Notes: a model not told the origin generated them from the sequence alone. A stretch of 33,438 nt of DNA from Microcoleaceae cyanobacterium MO_207.B10 (GCA_030064835.1 JASJEE010000014.1:1-33438); one strand, 5' to 3'; numbered from the stretch's first letter, positions 24,737 through 33,291 are shown. Numbers and translations: made by a program.

Positions 24737-25177
24737 ATGAATATGCTTAAGATTAATCAAAAACTTTTAAAATTAGCAGTATTTACACTTAGTACATTTG
24801 TAATTTTAACTTGCTCAGGCAAAGTTTTAGCATCTAGTCCTAATGGAGAAACTGAAAACAAATCTATGTTACTAACTCAAGCATCTCGTCAAGAATGGCG
24901 TATTTGCGAGCAACGAGGAGCAAGTTGGTCGGAAGTAAAATATTTTGAATCTAAAAACTATTTTGCCAATATTTGTCGTGATGGTAATGGTCAATTAACA
25001 TTAGTCGCTGGCGCAAAATCAAATCCTGATGAACTTTTAGAATTACCTGTGAAAGCTGACCAAGGATATTTGGCTGTGGATGGCAATAAAACATTTATGA
25101 TAGACAACAGTTCTTTTAGTATGGCTATAAATGGACTGGTAGTTAAGAAAGAACAATTAACTTACACAGGAGAGTAG
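24737..25177 (+). CDS. Small secreted protein of unknown function
   Basis: I do not recognise a family. From the ATG at 24737 it has 146 residues. I chose this start because AAAGGAG (24724-24730) sits 6 nt before it, and the signal peptide then starts correctly; an in-frame TTG at 24683 would add 18 residues ahead of it. Residues 1-32 form a Sec signal (two lysine clusters, hydrophobic 13-25, cleavage near VLA/S). A lipobox at Cys26 is poor (ILTC). The mature part is polar with two cysteines (Cys57 in WRICEQRG and Cys80 in FANICRDG) that could form a disulfide. It is likely periplasmic or exported. It is alone on its strand, downstream of repeat-rich DNA. Confidence 0.8.
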   Translation: MNMLKINQKLLKLAVFTLSTFVILTCSGKVLASSPNGETENKSMLLTQASRQEWRICEQRGASWSEVKYFESKNYFANICRDGNGQLTLVAGAKSNPDELLELPVKADQGYLAVDGNKTFMIDNSSFSMAINGLVVKKEQLTYTGE

Positions 25178-25308
25178 ATTTATTAATGACATTATTATTT
25201 AGGAAATTTGCGAAGTTTATAAATTTAGCAATTTTTAATTCTGACTTGATCTGAAAAAGTAGTAAATTATTGGGGTGTAACGTGAGATTTTTTCTGCATA
25301 AATACTTG

Positions 25309-25344
25309 AATACAAGCTCCTATGTTTATCTAGGGGCTTGTATT
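25309..25344. terminator. Terminator-like hairpin between convergent genes
   Basis: AATACAAGCTCCTA (25309-25322) pairs with TAGGGGCTTGTATT (25331-25344) at 13 of 14 positions around an 8-nt loop. It lies between the stop of the small secreted protein and the stop of miaB, where a bidirectional terminator is expected. Flanking T-tracts are weak on both strands. Confidence 0.6.
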
Positions 25345-25372
25345 AGTTTGAACCTTTAATAAAGTTTGATTT

Positions 25373-26734
25373 CTAACTATTGACTGCTGCTAAATGTTTC
25401 ACTTCTCCAGTCAAACTAAACGGACGTACTTCAGTAATTTTTACCTCCACTAACTTACCTTTGATCTCATTAATATCCCCCTCAAAAAATGTCAGACGGT
25501 TGCCACGAGTACGACCCATAACTTGATTAGCATTTTTCGGGTTAATATCTTCCACTAAAATTTCTTCCGTGCGACCCATATAACGTAGCGATCGCTCTGC
25601 AGCTTTTACCCCCACCAAATGATTTAAACGTTGCAGTCTATCCGCTTTCACTTCTTCACTAACTTGATTTTCCCATACAGCAGCAGGAGTTCCCGGTCTC
25701 GGAGAATAAGCAGCAGTATTCAACAGATCGAACCCAATATCCTCAACCAATTTCAACGTATTCTCAAACTGTACCTCAGTTTCCCCAGGAAAACCTACTA
25801 TTGCGTCAGCACTGATAGAAGCATCTGGCATCAATTGGCGAATTTTATCAATTATCCGGCGATATTTCTCATGAGTATAACCTCTTGCCATCGCCTTCAA
25901 AAGTTGATTATCCCCAGACTGAAACGGAATGTGGAAATGTTCGCAAACCTTGGGCAACTCAGCACACGCTCTAATTAAACGTTCTGTGAAATAACGGGGA
26001 TGACTGGTAGCAAAACGAATGCGTTCAATACCTGGTACATCATGCACATAATAGAGTAAATCTGTAAATGTATGTTTATTGCGCCCTTCTGCTGTCACTC
26101 CTGGTAAGTCGCGTCCGTAAGCATCAATATTTTGCCCCAATAACGTAATTTCCTTATAACCTTGTTGCCCCAACTCCTCCATTTCAGCGCGAATAGCTTC
26201 CGGGGTGCGAGACTGTTCTACACCACGGACGTTGGGAACAACACAATAAGTGCAATGTTCGTTACAACCATAAATAATATTTACCCAAGCAGTAATTTTA
26301 CTATCGCGCCTGGGTTTAGTAATATCTTCGACAATGTGAATGGGTTCGGTAGCGACTACTTGGTTCCCATCAAATACTTGTTCTAGTAAATCTTGCAAAC
26401 GGTTGGCGTGCTGAGGACCCATAATTAAGTCTAATTCTGGCACCCGTCGCAGTAGAGCTTTTCCCTCTTGTTGCGCCACACATCCAGAAACAATGAGGGT
26501 AATATCTGGTTGTTGGTGTTTGCGTTTTGCTTGTCTGCCAAGATAAGAGTAGACTTTTTGTTCGGCGTTATCGCGAATGCTGCAGGTATTATATAGAATA
26601 ACGTCGGATTCGTTGGGGTCTTCTGAGGAGATGAAGCCCATATTATCTAATATACCTGCCATGCGTTCGGAGTCGGCTTTGTTCATTTGACAGCCGAAGG
26701 TGGTAATGTGATAGCGACGGGGTTTTTTGGTCAT
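25373..26734 (-). CDS. miaB: tRNA-2-methylthio-N6-dimethylallyladenosine synthase MiaB
   Basis: A 453-residue radical-SAM methylthiotransferase that adds the 2-methylthio group to i6A37 of tRNAs reading UNN codons. The N-terminal UPF0004 domain holds the auxiliary-cluster cysteines Cys15 ([11 protein letters not shown]), Cys51 ([11 protein letters not shown]) and Cys85 ([10 protein letters not shown]). The radical-SAM motif is CNEHCTYC (Cys157, Cys161, Cys164), followed by VVPNVRG. A TRAM domain covers ~385-445. Length and all six cysteines fit MiaB; ATG start. The [10 protein letters not shown] and [12 protein letters not shown] sequences favour MiaB over MtaB or RimO. It is a housekeeping gene, monocistronic here, convergent with the small secreted-protein gene. 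Confidence 0.97.
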   Translation of the reverse strand: MTKKPRRYHITTFGCQMNKADSERMAGILDNMGFISSEDPNESDVILYNTCSIRDNAEQKVYSYLGRQAKRKHQQPDITLIVSGCVAQQEGKALLRRVPELDLIMGPQHANRLQDLLEQVFDGNQVVATEPIHIVEDITKPRRDSKITAWVNIIYGCNEHCTYCVVPNVRGVEQSRTPEAIRAEMEELGQQGYKEITLLGQNIDAYGRDLPGVTAEGRNKHTFTDLLYYVHDVPGIERIRFATSHPRYFTERLIRACAELPKVCEHFHIPFQSGDNQLLKAMARGYTHEKYRRIIDKIRQLMPDASISADAIVGFPGETEVQFENTLKLVEDIGFDLLNTAAYSPRPGTPAAVWENQVSEEVKADRLQRLNHLVGVKAAERSLRYMGRTEEILVEDINPKNANQVMGRTRGNRLTFFEGDINEIKGKLVEVKITEVRPFSLTGEVKHLAAVNS

Positions 26735-27319
26735 AGTAAGCTATTGGAATAGATAATTGGGTAATTTATAATAAGGATTTAATATTATATCATAGTTAAG
26801 ACTCTGTAGGGTTTGCTGAATAATTATTCAGCTAAAGAAAAGATAGGAGTCAGGAACTAGTAGTCAGGATAAATCAAATTTTACAGGAAAATTATCTGAT
26901 CTTTTTCAGTCTTATGCAGCTCAAAATGTTTGCTAACTTTCGTTAGCAAATCACTTTATTAACTAGAGTTTATACTAGGGCAAACGCATCTTACTTTAAA
27001 GTCCTGACAGAGCAATAATTTCAAAGCTTTGATCATTTATACTCATTACTCTTACAAACCTTAATAGCAAAAGCTTCCATAATTTAGATGCGTTTCATCT
27101 ACTATGTGCGTATTTTTGTCAATAACCTAAAGAGTTAGTTTACAAAAACTTCATATAGTTGATGCTAAATTAAGGTGTTTTTTAAAGATTTGGTAAATTT
27201 TTGGTCAAAACATCAATTTTACTTTTCAGTTTATTTACTATTTGTGTTAATGTTCAACCTAATTACTACGATAAATAGAAATTGTCCGCTAAACATTTGG
27301 AGGTGATAATGGTCAAAAC
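26735..27319. other. Intergenic region upstream of miaB
   Basis: About 585 bp, AT-rich, without a credible gene. It must contain the miaB promoter (reverse strand) at its left edge. One clear hairpin, TTTGCTAAC/GTTAGCAAA (26929-26937 and 26942-26950, 4-nt loop), lies in the middle; its role is unknown. Nothing else stands out. Confidence 0.5.
26929..26950. repeat. 9-bp inverted repeat hairpin
   Basis: TTTGCTAAC, loop TTTC, GTTAGCAAA: a perfect stem without a T-tract. It is ~200 bp upstream of miaB and ~370 bp from the stop of the glycosyltransferase gene, so neither attenuation nor termination is well supported. Confidence 0.45.
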
Positions 27320-28363
27320 TTAACTGTCTATCAAGTCCAGACAAGTTTGAGTAATAACTGGTAAAAAACTTTTGTTCCAAAAAGCAAGATTTTGGGCTTG
27401 AGCTTGAGCCTCTTTTGCCAAATTATAGGCTTTGGTTTGAGATAGCAGCAATTCTTGCCAAGTAAATTTATTAGCAATCTCTGCAACACCTAACTGTGAA
27501 AGTGCGAGGGCATTAAGATTTTCTTCTAAATGTCTGGGAAATAATAACTGGGGAATACCTGCTAATAAACAGGAAACAGCAGTTGTAAGATTACCATGAT
27601 GTATTGCTAATGATTTTCCTGCTAATACTTCCTTTAAAATTGTGAATTCAGTTTGAGGTCTGAAAGTATTAATGATGGTTTGTTTGTACAAATAATCATC
27701 TGCCAGATAAGCCCAACTGGAGCCATTAGCATTATATAGATTAGAAGGAATAGGTGTAATGTGCAGACTAACGTACTGTTTTAGATGGCGTAGGTATCGG
27801 TAGGGATCTAACTCAGGAATACTGAAAATCAAACTAGCATTACCGTTTAAGAGTTGTCCTACAGAAATATCTACTTTGACAACTTCACGAACAGTATCGT
27901 TCACTTGCTGCTGATTTTTAAAAGATTTTGGGGGTGCAGGGAACTCTAAAATCGGAAATTCTGCTACAGGTGGTGGGACTGTAAAACCACCTCCAATGGT
28001 AATCGTAGGGATGATTCCATAAGCTGCCAATACAAGACCTGGTGCGTAATCAGCAATAATTAATTTTGGTTTTACTTCTGTGAATATTCTCCCCCATGCT
28101 TGCAAATGATTCTTTAGCAACTTGGCATTACCAAAACCGAACTTTTCCAATATGTCGGCAAAAGTATAGGACTTAAGTGTTCCCAAAAATGGTAGTGGTG
28201 GTGCAGCTATAGATGACCAAGGAAAATTAATTCCTCTAATCTGATGGGACTTCAAAGCAAAAACTGGTTCAAACCCAAGTGGTTCTAAAATTTGAGCTAT
28301 AGCTGCTAGGCGATGAATATGTGCTTGTCCACTACCTAATTCCCATCCCAGTAATATTTTCAT
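27320..28363 (-). CDS. GT-B fold glycosyltransferase-like protein (UDP-glycosyltransferase type)
   Basis: A 347-residue protein from the ATG at 28363 (a GTG one codon earlier is possible). It resembles GT1/GT28-type UDP-sugar transferases. The N-terminal half begins MKILLGWELGSGQAHIHRL, the usual glycine/His loop, with an FPW...PP...P segment and an IIADYAPG strand. The C-terminal donor half carries LAIHHGNLTTAVSCLLAGIPQLLFPRHLEENLNA in the place of the family HHGG..T...L..G.P....P...DQ..NA signature. HHGN replaces HHGG and HLEEN replaces DQ.xN, so donor binding may be altered. At ~350 residues it is shorter than typical GT1 enzymes (~400). Its sugar and acceptor are unknown. It is divergent from the PEP-CTERM gene. 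Confidence 0.75.
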   Translation of the reverse strand: MKILLGWELGSGQAHIHRLAAIAQILEPLGFEPVFALKSHQIRGINFPWSSIAAPPLPFLGTLKSYTFADILEKFGFGNAKLLKNHLQAWGRIFTEVKPKLIIADYAPGLVLAAYGIIPTITIGGGFTVPPPVAEFPILEFPAPPKSFKNQQQVNDTVREVVKVDISVGQLLNGNASLIFSIPELDPYRYLRHLKQYVSLHITPIPSNLYNANGSSWAYLADDYLYKQTIINTFRPQTEFTILKEVLAGKSLAIHHGNLTTAVSCLLAGIPQLLFPRHLEENLNALALSQLGVAEIANKFTWQELLLSQTKAYNLAKEAQAQAQNLAFWNKSFLPVITQTCLDLIDS

Positions 28364-28489
28364 CACTCATTTGTGTAGTCTAAGATTGCTGATTTAGATT
28401 ATCACACACAATTTAACTCACAACTTGGATCGATTTAGGCAGAGTAAGTCTGTTTTTTATTCAGTAGTATATTGGAGATTCAATAAATA

Positions 28490-29158
28490 ATGTTTAATTC
28501 TTTTTCCAAACAACATACTATTTCTTCACGAGCAGTTAATTCTACTATTGGACTTGCACTTGGTATAGCAACTATTGGTATTAGTCCGGCAAATGCAGCT
28601 TTACTTGATTTTTCTTTTACTACAGATGAAGGTGGAATAGGTTCGTTTACTCTAGATACATCTGTGCCACGATACCCCATTTATGACCCTAATATCTGGG
28701 GTTTATACCCAAATTCTATCTCTAATTTTAATTTTAGTGGTAGTCAACCTGCTGCTTCAGGGGGATATCTTTGGGCTATTAAATATAATGAACGTCTCAC
28801 TTTCAGAATTAACTCAGCTGCTTATGGAGGACCAAGTAATGTACCAGGTATACCTGCACAGGATGATGGGCCAGTATCACAGCTAGCATTTTTCTTTGAA
28901 TTTCCTGAGACCAATGAATTTGTTCCCTCAGAACCAAGTGACTATGTGCCTACTTTCGATTTTGTTGGCTTTACTGGCTACATTATTTTTGATCCAGGTG
29001 CTAGTGAGGGCGAGTATATTAATAGTGTGACAGTTAGTTATAGTTCTCAAGATATTCCAGAACCTACCTCTAGCACTGCAATTTTATCTCTAGGAAGTTT
29101 AGGTGCAGCTTCACTAATTAAGCGTTTACTTAACTTCAAAAAACGAACATCGGAGTGA
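28490..29158 (+). CDS. PEP-CTERM sorting domain-containing exported protein
   Basis: A 222-residue exported protein. Residues 1-36 form a signal peptide ending in ANA. The C-terminus is a PEP-CTERM sorting tag: Pro190-Glu-Pro192, a hydrophobic helix (~195-210) and a basic end (KRLLNFKKR). Such tags direct exosortase-type processing in bacteria that make extracellular matrix. The middle is a Gly/Pro/Asn-rich, beta-looking region with no catalytic motif that I recognise. It starts at an ATG 12 nt after GGAG. A good intrinsic terminator follows at 29227-29251. The 126-bp upstream gap is shared with the divergent glycosyltransferase gene; a shared exopolysaccharide role is possible but inferred only from proximity. 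Confidence 0.88.
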   Translation: MFNSFSKQHTISSRAVNSTIGLALGIATIGISPANAALLDFSFTTDEGGIGSFTLDTSVPRYPIYDPNIWGLYPNSISNFNFSGSQPAASGGYLWAIKYNERLTFRINSAAYGGPSNVPGIPAQDDGPVSQLAFFFEFPETNEFVPSEPSDYVPTFDFVGFTGYIIFDPGASEGEYINSVTVSYSSQDIPEPTSSTAILSLGSLGAASLIKRLLNFKKRTSE

Positions 29159-29226
29159 AAACTTTGATATTATATAGGTTGATCATCATCACGTCATTAG
29201 TTTTTGGGCGTTTGACACCTAGAAAT

Positions 29227-29251
29227 CCTGGCAGTCTAGCCGGGTTTTTTT
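29227..29251 (+). terminator. Intrinsic terminator of PEP-CTERM gene
   Basis: CCTGGC, loop AGTCTA, GCCGGG, followed by seven T residues (29245-29251). One G-U type pair is in the stem. It lies 68 nt after the stop codon, in the right orientation. Confidence 0.75.
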
Positions 29252-29312
29252 ATTGATTAAGCGACAACTTAGGAAAAGTGAACTATTCCTAGTCAAAATT
29301 AAATGCAGTTAT

Positions 29313-29373
29313 GCGGAAGGATTAGAGAGGAATTTGAAAAACGTACTTTTGATAACCGGATTTGGTATCATTT
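29313..29373 (-). repeat. Truncated inverted copy of GATACCAAATCCGGTT MITE
   Basis: On the reverse strand this region reads GATACCAAATCCGGTTATCA, then AAAGTACGTTTTTCAAATTC and CTCTCTAATCC. That matches the left half of the element at 33173-33291 with few changes. The opposite terminal repeat is missing, so it is a decayed copy. Confidence 0.65.
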
Positions 29374-29399
29374 GAAAATTGTATAAATCCAACAAAAAT

Positions 29400-30338
29400 C
29401 TAAGTGCTATAAACATTTCCACAGTCACGATCGCTGACTATCCCATTAGGTAAAATGGTATTGCATAATTGCATTGTTTGCCAGGGGATATTTTCTGCCT
29501 CAATTCCCTGAAAACTTGCACCCTTGAGGTTCGTTTCTTTAAAATTAACCCCGATGAGAGTAATATTTCTAGGAGAAGATGTAACTGAATTTGTTTTCAA
29601 ACTACATTCCTCAGAAGCTAAACAAGCTCTTTCTAGAAACGCCAGCTCCAAATTGGTTTTTTCCAGAATAGCTCCCCCAAGATAAGTGTCAGATAAATTA
29701 GCTTTTTTGAAGTTAGTCAAGTTGAGAAAAGCACCTTGTAAATTAGCCCCTTGCAAATTTGCTTTCTTCAAGTTAGCACCTTGTAAATTTGCTCCCCGCA
29801 AGTTAGCACCTTGTAAATTTGCTCCCTCTAAATGACTATTTGTTAAGTCAGCATTTGCTAAGTTAGCCCCTTCCAAATGTGCATAAGCCAAGTTTGCACC
29901 CTGGAAATTTCCATGAGCTATTTGGGCAGCCTGAAATTTAGTACCCTGAAGATTAGCATTCTTGAGGCGAGCCCCTGTAAGGTTTGCACCTTGTAAATTT
30001 GCCAACATTAAGTCAGCATTTTCCAGCCTCGCATTTGTGAGATTAGCTACTCTAAAATTTGCATACTGAAGTTTAGATTTTTGCCATTGGGTTTCATAAC
30101 AGTTTGCTCCCTCTAAATTGATTCCTTTACCATGAGCATTTTGCAGGTTTGCTCCTTCTAGTTGAGCAAAATGAAAGTTGAATCCCTGTATACTTGCCCC
30201 TTCTAATTGACATTCCCAACATTCAGCCGTATCTAACAAATGCTGTAAAGCTAGGGGCTGAGGAAAATTCAAAGTAGCGATCGCGCTCCCTATATTCAGG
30301 AGTGCTGCTAGAGCTAATAGCAATAATAACTTTTTCAT
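29400..30338 (-). CDS. Exported pentapeptide-repeat protein
   Basis: A 312-residue protein with a Sec signal (MKK plus leucine-rich core, ~1-20). Residues ~45-245 consist of about 40 A(N/D)LxG-type pentapeptides (EGANLQGANLRGANL and similar), which fold into a right-handed quadrilateral beta-helix. A short cap (~265-312) contains two cysteines (LCNTILPNG and RDCG); another Cys pair (ECWEC) precedes the helix, so disulfide caps are likely in the periplasm. Start: ATG with AGGA ~9 nt upstream. The pgsC stop is only 13 nt upstream, so it is very probably the third gene of the pgsB-pgsC operon. Its role is unknown; a scaffold or partner for the exported polymer machinery is inference. The repeats are visible in DNA as 15-nt periodicity. 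Confidence 0.9.
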   Translation of the reverse strand: MKKLLLLLALAALLNIGSAIATLNFPQPLALQHLLDTAECWECQLEGASIQGFNFHFAQLEGANLQNAHGKGINLEGANCYETQWQKSKLQYANFRVANLTNARLENADLMLANLQGANLTGARLKNANLQGTKFQAAQIAHGNFQGANLAYAHLEGANLANADLTNSHLEGANLQGANLRGANLQGANLKKANLQGANLQGAFLNLTNFKKANLSDTYLGGAILEKTNLELAFLERACLASEECSLKTNSVTSSPRNITLIGVNFKETNLKGASFQGIEAENIPWQTMQLCNTILPNGIVSDRDCGNVYST

Positions 30339-30351
30339 CTTACCAGTCCTT

Positions 30352-31353
30352 TTAAATTAACACTTGAAGTTGGTTTATATAAGTTGCGAGGATATTGAGA
30401 GCGATCGCTACTAATCCCAAAAACGTCATATACTTCAAACCGCCTTGTTTCCAATACAACAGAGAATCATTCACCAGTGTAATCATCGCAATCACAACTA
30501 ATAAATTCAGACCTCTAAAAGGAACCAACGTCGGATTAAACATCAGTAACAACAACTCAACGCCCCAAACATAAACCACACTCATAAATAATACCAAAGC
30601 ATAACGATTTAGTCCTATGGTCAGGCTATAGCGACAAGTTAGCCAACTCAAACTCCCGACCAAAAGACACCCTAATAAAAAGCATACAGCACTAAGGGGC
30701 TGCATTAACAAAGCTGCCGCTGCTGGAAGCACAATATAGCCTCCAGGACGTACTGATGATTTTTGGTAAATCAAGTATCCCAACAGGAGTATAATACCAA
30801 ATTGAAGCAAAGGATAATTAAATTCAATATCTAGTTGGTCTGCATAAGCAGGATGAACAATGTTAAAGTCAAGATCGAGCCAAGACCAACCTAGCCAATA
30901 AATTGTTGCCACCATTCCTCCTGTAAATAGAGTAGTAATACTTATACCCTCCAAGACTTTTAAGCGGTCTTGTTTAGTCCAATTAAAAGCAATAATCGCC
31001 GGAATCAAACTTCCTGTGAGACCCTCCTCAGAAAATTCCATCCAGCCCAGATAGTCGTATAGAAAGGCAATAGGATAAACCACAAATAGAGACATCATTG
31101 CCAGAATATACATAGGTGTTCGAGGTTTCGACGAATGTTGAAAATAGCGTTGATACAGAGGGTACAAGACAAAAGCCAAGCCAATTAAACTAATACCCCA
31201 AATCGGCGATAATATTAGAGTTACTACTATAAGTCCGGGAACAATAATACCTCCAGGAATTACACCTTCACTATTTTTATAATGAACCGCTGCATAGGCA
31301 CCAATGAGTAATGCTAAACGGGTAATTTCTGAGGTGTTGAGTGATTCAAGCAT
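30352..31353 (-). CDS. pgsC: PgsC/CapC-family poly-gamma-glutamate synthesis membrane protein
   Basis: A 333-residue polytopic membrane protein of the PgsC/CapC family, the membrane partner of the ligase PgsB. The characteristic segment GVIPGGIIVPGLI (~29-41) follows the first helix. About eight to ten hydrophobic helices are visible. It is twice the length of Bacillus PgsC (~150). The second half repeats the signature in weaker form (SSVRPGGYIVLPAAAALL, ~204-220), suggesting an internal duplication. It starts at ATG inside the 3' end of pgsB (40-nt overlap), without a ribosome site, just after the A-rich pgsB repeat, so translation depends on coupling. No pgsA/capA gene is in view. The product may be poly-gamma-glutamate or a related amide-linked polymer. 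Confidence 0.85.
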   Translation of the reverse strand: MLESLNTSEITRLALLIGAYAAVHYKNSEGVIPGGIIVPGLIVVTLILSPIWGISLIGLAFVLYPLYQRYFQHSSKPRTPMYILAMMSLFVVYPIAFLYDYLGWMEFSEEGLTGSLIPAIIAFNWTKQDRLKVLEGISITTLFTGGMVATIYWLGWSWLDLDFNIVHPAYADQLDIEFNYPLLQFGIILLLGYLIYQKSSVRPGGYIVLPAAAALLMQPLSAVCFLLGCLLVGSLSWLTCRYSLTIGLNRYALVLFMSVVYVWGVELLLLMFNPTLVPFRGLNLLVVIAMITLVNDSLLYWKQGGLKYMTFLGLVAIALNILATYINQLQVLI

Positions 31354-32651
31354 ACTTTTTGTTTGTTTTTTTTCGGTTTGTTTTTTTTCGGTTTGTTTTT
31401 TTTCGGTTTGCTTTTTTTCCTTTTGGTTTTTTGTCGTGTTTCCAAGGTGGGACTCTGGGCTAAGGTTTGGAATAAACTGAGAAGTTCTTGTGCTTGTGGA
31501 GTATGGATGTTGACAGCTCCCACTAATAGAATATTTTGCTCTTTTATTGTTTGGGTAATTTGGCTGAGTAAAGTCGTTGCTGGAGCATCTTTAAACTGAG
31601 TCGAATCACCTAGTAACAATAAATTCTCTGGTTGATTAACGAATAATTGTTTGACTTCTGTCTCGCAACTTCCGATAGTGACAACTCGTTGGAAGTTTAA
31701 ACTTTGCGCAAGCTCCGCAAATAAGGCTACCCGTGGCAGTCTATCGGAACGGTTATTGAGTAAAACAACTTTAGCGTACTGAGGATATTGGGCAAAAATA
31801 CGCTCGCACAGAAGGATAAAGCTTTCCCGATCATTGACGGCAAACATATTAGCCCAAACTATCTTATGACCTTTCCAATTCATGGATTCAAGTTTAAGAG
31901 CGCTTTCATCATTGAGAGTCTGCCACATGGCTTGAAGCGCCCTTTTCCGAGGAACTGCTAATAGCTTTGCAACTTCAAGAGCGATCGCCACATTATCTTC
32001 GAGAGCAACTGCGCTAAACCCATTCAGGTCTTGAGCCATGACTTGACTTGAGTTGGCCACAATAAGTTTAGTGCCCTTTTTTTTTGCCTGGTTCTGGAGA
32101 ATATTGAGTAATTCAGGATTTGACTCACTTGTAATCAGAGTGCCGTTTCTAGGAATAGTGACTGCTAGAGAATGAGCAATCTCTTCGAGGGTTTCTCCTA
32201 GATATTCTGGATGGTCATAGCGAACATTAGTGATAATGCTAAGATTAGACCGCATAACTTTTCTTTCTAGCCATTCTGCATAGACAGGGTTAATGGCCAT
32301 ACATTCCATAACAACTGCTTCTGCTTGCTGACGAAAAAAGTTCCGCATTACTTTTACTTGTTCGTTAACGTTAGGATAACCTTTTCGTGGCCAAACAGAC
32401 TCTTTACCATTGGGATGAAGAATATGGGCTGTACTACCAGTAATCTTACCAAAAGTTTTATAACCCCCTGCTCGCAAAACTGCTGCTACATAGCGGGTAA
32501 CGGTTGATTTTCCCCGAATCCCATTTACATGAACTCGATAGAGAAGGCGATCACGTTTTTGACTAAATTTGTGATAAGAGATAAGTAAGTAGAAGATATA
32601 AGCGCCCAAGCTGGCTAGGGTGAGTAAAAAAGGCAGACTCTCTGTTAACAT
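31314..32651 (-). CDS. pgsB: PgsB/CapB-type Mur-ligase-like amide ligase
   Basis: A 445-residue ATP-dependent amide ligase of the Mur-ligase superfamily that would elongate gamma-linked polyglutamate or a similar polymer at the membrane. One N-terminal helix (~7-27) anchors it. The P-loop is NGIRGKST (43-50). PgsB-type motifs follow: FGKITGSTAHILHPNG, an NVNEQVKVMRNFF helix, AVVMECMAINP and TNVRYDHPEYLG. The C-terminus (~405-437) is an unusual lysine-rich tail with three KPKKN units encoded by 15-nt DNA repeats. The last 13 codons overlap pgsC. It starts at ATG, 44 nt from a divergent small gene. GAGG lies ~12 nt upstream of the start. Confidence 0.9.
   Translation of the reverse strand: MLTESLPFLLTLASLGAYIFYLLISYHKFSQKRDRLLYRVHVNGIRGKSTVTRYVAAVLRAGGYKTFGKITGSTAHILHPNGKESVWPRKGYPNVNEQVKVMRNFFRQQAEAVVMECMAINPVYAEWLERKVMRSNLSIITNVRYDHPEYLGETLEEIAHSLAVTIPRNGTLITSESNPELLNILQNQAKKKGTKLIVANSSQVMAQDLNGFSAVALEDNVAIALEVAKLLAVPRKRALQAMWQTLNDESALKLESMNWKGHKIVWANMFAVNDRESFILLCERIFAQYPQYAKVVLLNNRSDRLPRVALFAELAQSLNFQRVVTIGSCETEVKQLFVNQPENLLLLGDSTQFKDAPATTLLSQITQTIKEQNILLVGAVNIHTPQAQELLSLFQTLAQSPTLETRQKTKRKKSKPKKNKPKKNKPKKNKQKVCLNHSTPQKLPV
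31361..31418. repeat. 15-bp in-frame tandem repeat in pgsB 3' end
   Basis: Three copies of GGTTTGTTTTTTTTC (period 15, three T8 tracts) plus a degenerate fourth. On the reverse strand they encode KPKKN repeats of PgsB and lie 7 nt ahead of the pgsC start. Whole-unit changes keep frame; a slip in a T8 tract would shift it. Confidence 0.85.
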
Positions 32652-32695
32652 TTAAAAATCAAGCCTCGAAATTATCTACAATTGGTCAAGTACCC

Positions 32696-33018
32696 ATGAG
32701 CAAATACTGTTTACAGTTAATTTTGGGTATTGTTGCCGTTGCCTTTTTATGCTTGCTACATATTGGTCTTACACAGCATCTAGTAGTTGCAAGCAACCTC
32801 GATCTGTTATTGGACAAAATCAACGCACTCACCCGCCAAACGCCAGGCTCAAAAATGCTTGATTTGATTTGTTTCTTAGTTTTACGGCCACATTAGCATC
32901 GACTCAATCATTCCGTGGCTTTAATGATTCCCTGGTCTGGAGCCAATTTTTAACTGATTTTTGGCAGACCTTACCGCCTACATACTTTATAGCCAAAGCG
33001 TTGCCTATAAGTCTATGA
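32696..33018 (+). pseudogene. Small frameshifted gene divergent from pgsB
   Basis: An ATG at 32696 opens a 66-codon frame with a hydrophobic start (LQLILGIVAVAFLCLLHIG) that looks like a signal peptide or anchor, ending at 32896. The frame shifted by one base continues from ~32862 to a stop at 33016-33018 with protein-like sequence (TQSFRGFNDSLVWSQFLTDF, then WQTLPPTYFIAKALP). Joined, they would give ~107 residues, suggesting a single-base indel between 32862 and 32895. I recognise no family. It is divergent from pgsB with only 44 bp between starts. It may instead be a real 66-residue protein or chance. Confidence 0.35.
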
Positions 33019-33172
33019 GGCGGACTAGGTTTTTATAACTGCTTCTAACTAGCTATTAGCATTTATCTAAGTAGTAATTTTGTATCCAGTTGAACAGTTA
33101 TCATTAAGAGATTATAAAAAATTTAGTCGAATCAAAACTCAGTATTTTATTGCTTAGTAATCATTTAGAAAT

Positions 33173-33291
33173 GATACCAAATCCGGTTATCAAAAGCTCG
33201 TTTTTTAAACTCCTCTCTAACCTTTCTGCCCTCTCTCTGCCTCCTGCTTACCTTTATCATAAAGGTTCTTTGTAAACCGGATTTGATATTA
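33173..33291. mobile_element. ~119-bp MITE with GATACCAAATCCGGTT ends
   Basis: Terminal inverted repeats GATACCAAATCCGGTT (33173-33188) and AACCGGATTTGATATT (33276-33291) match over most of 16 bp. AGAAAT flanks both sides (33167-33172 and 33292-33297), extended to TTAGAAAT if the right border is at 33289, a likely target duplication. The interior is pyrimidine-rich and non-coding. A decayed inverted copy lies at 29313-29373. Confidence 0.7.

Noticed and set aside
29400-30338. 15-nt periodic repeats as a CRISPR-like array
   Set aside because: The periodicity is continuous, degenerate and in frame, encoding a pentapeptide beta-helix; there are no spacers.
32325-32507. 60-codon forward frame inside pgsB
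   Set aside because: Antisense to a well-supported ligase gene, without its own ribosome site or domain.
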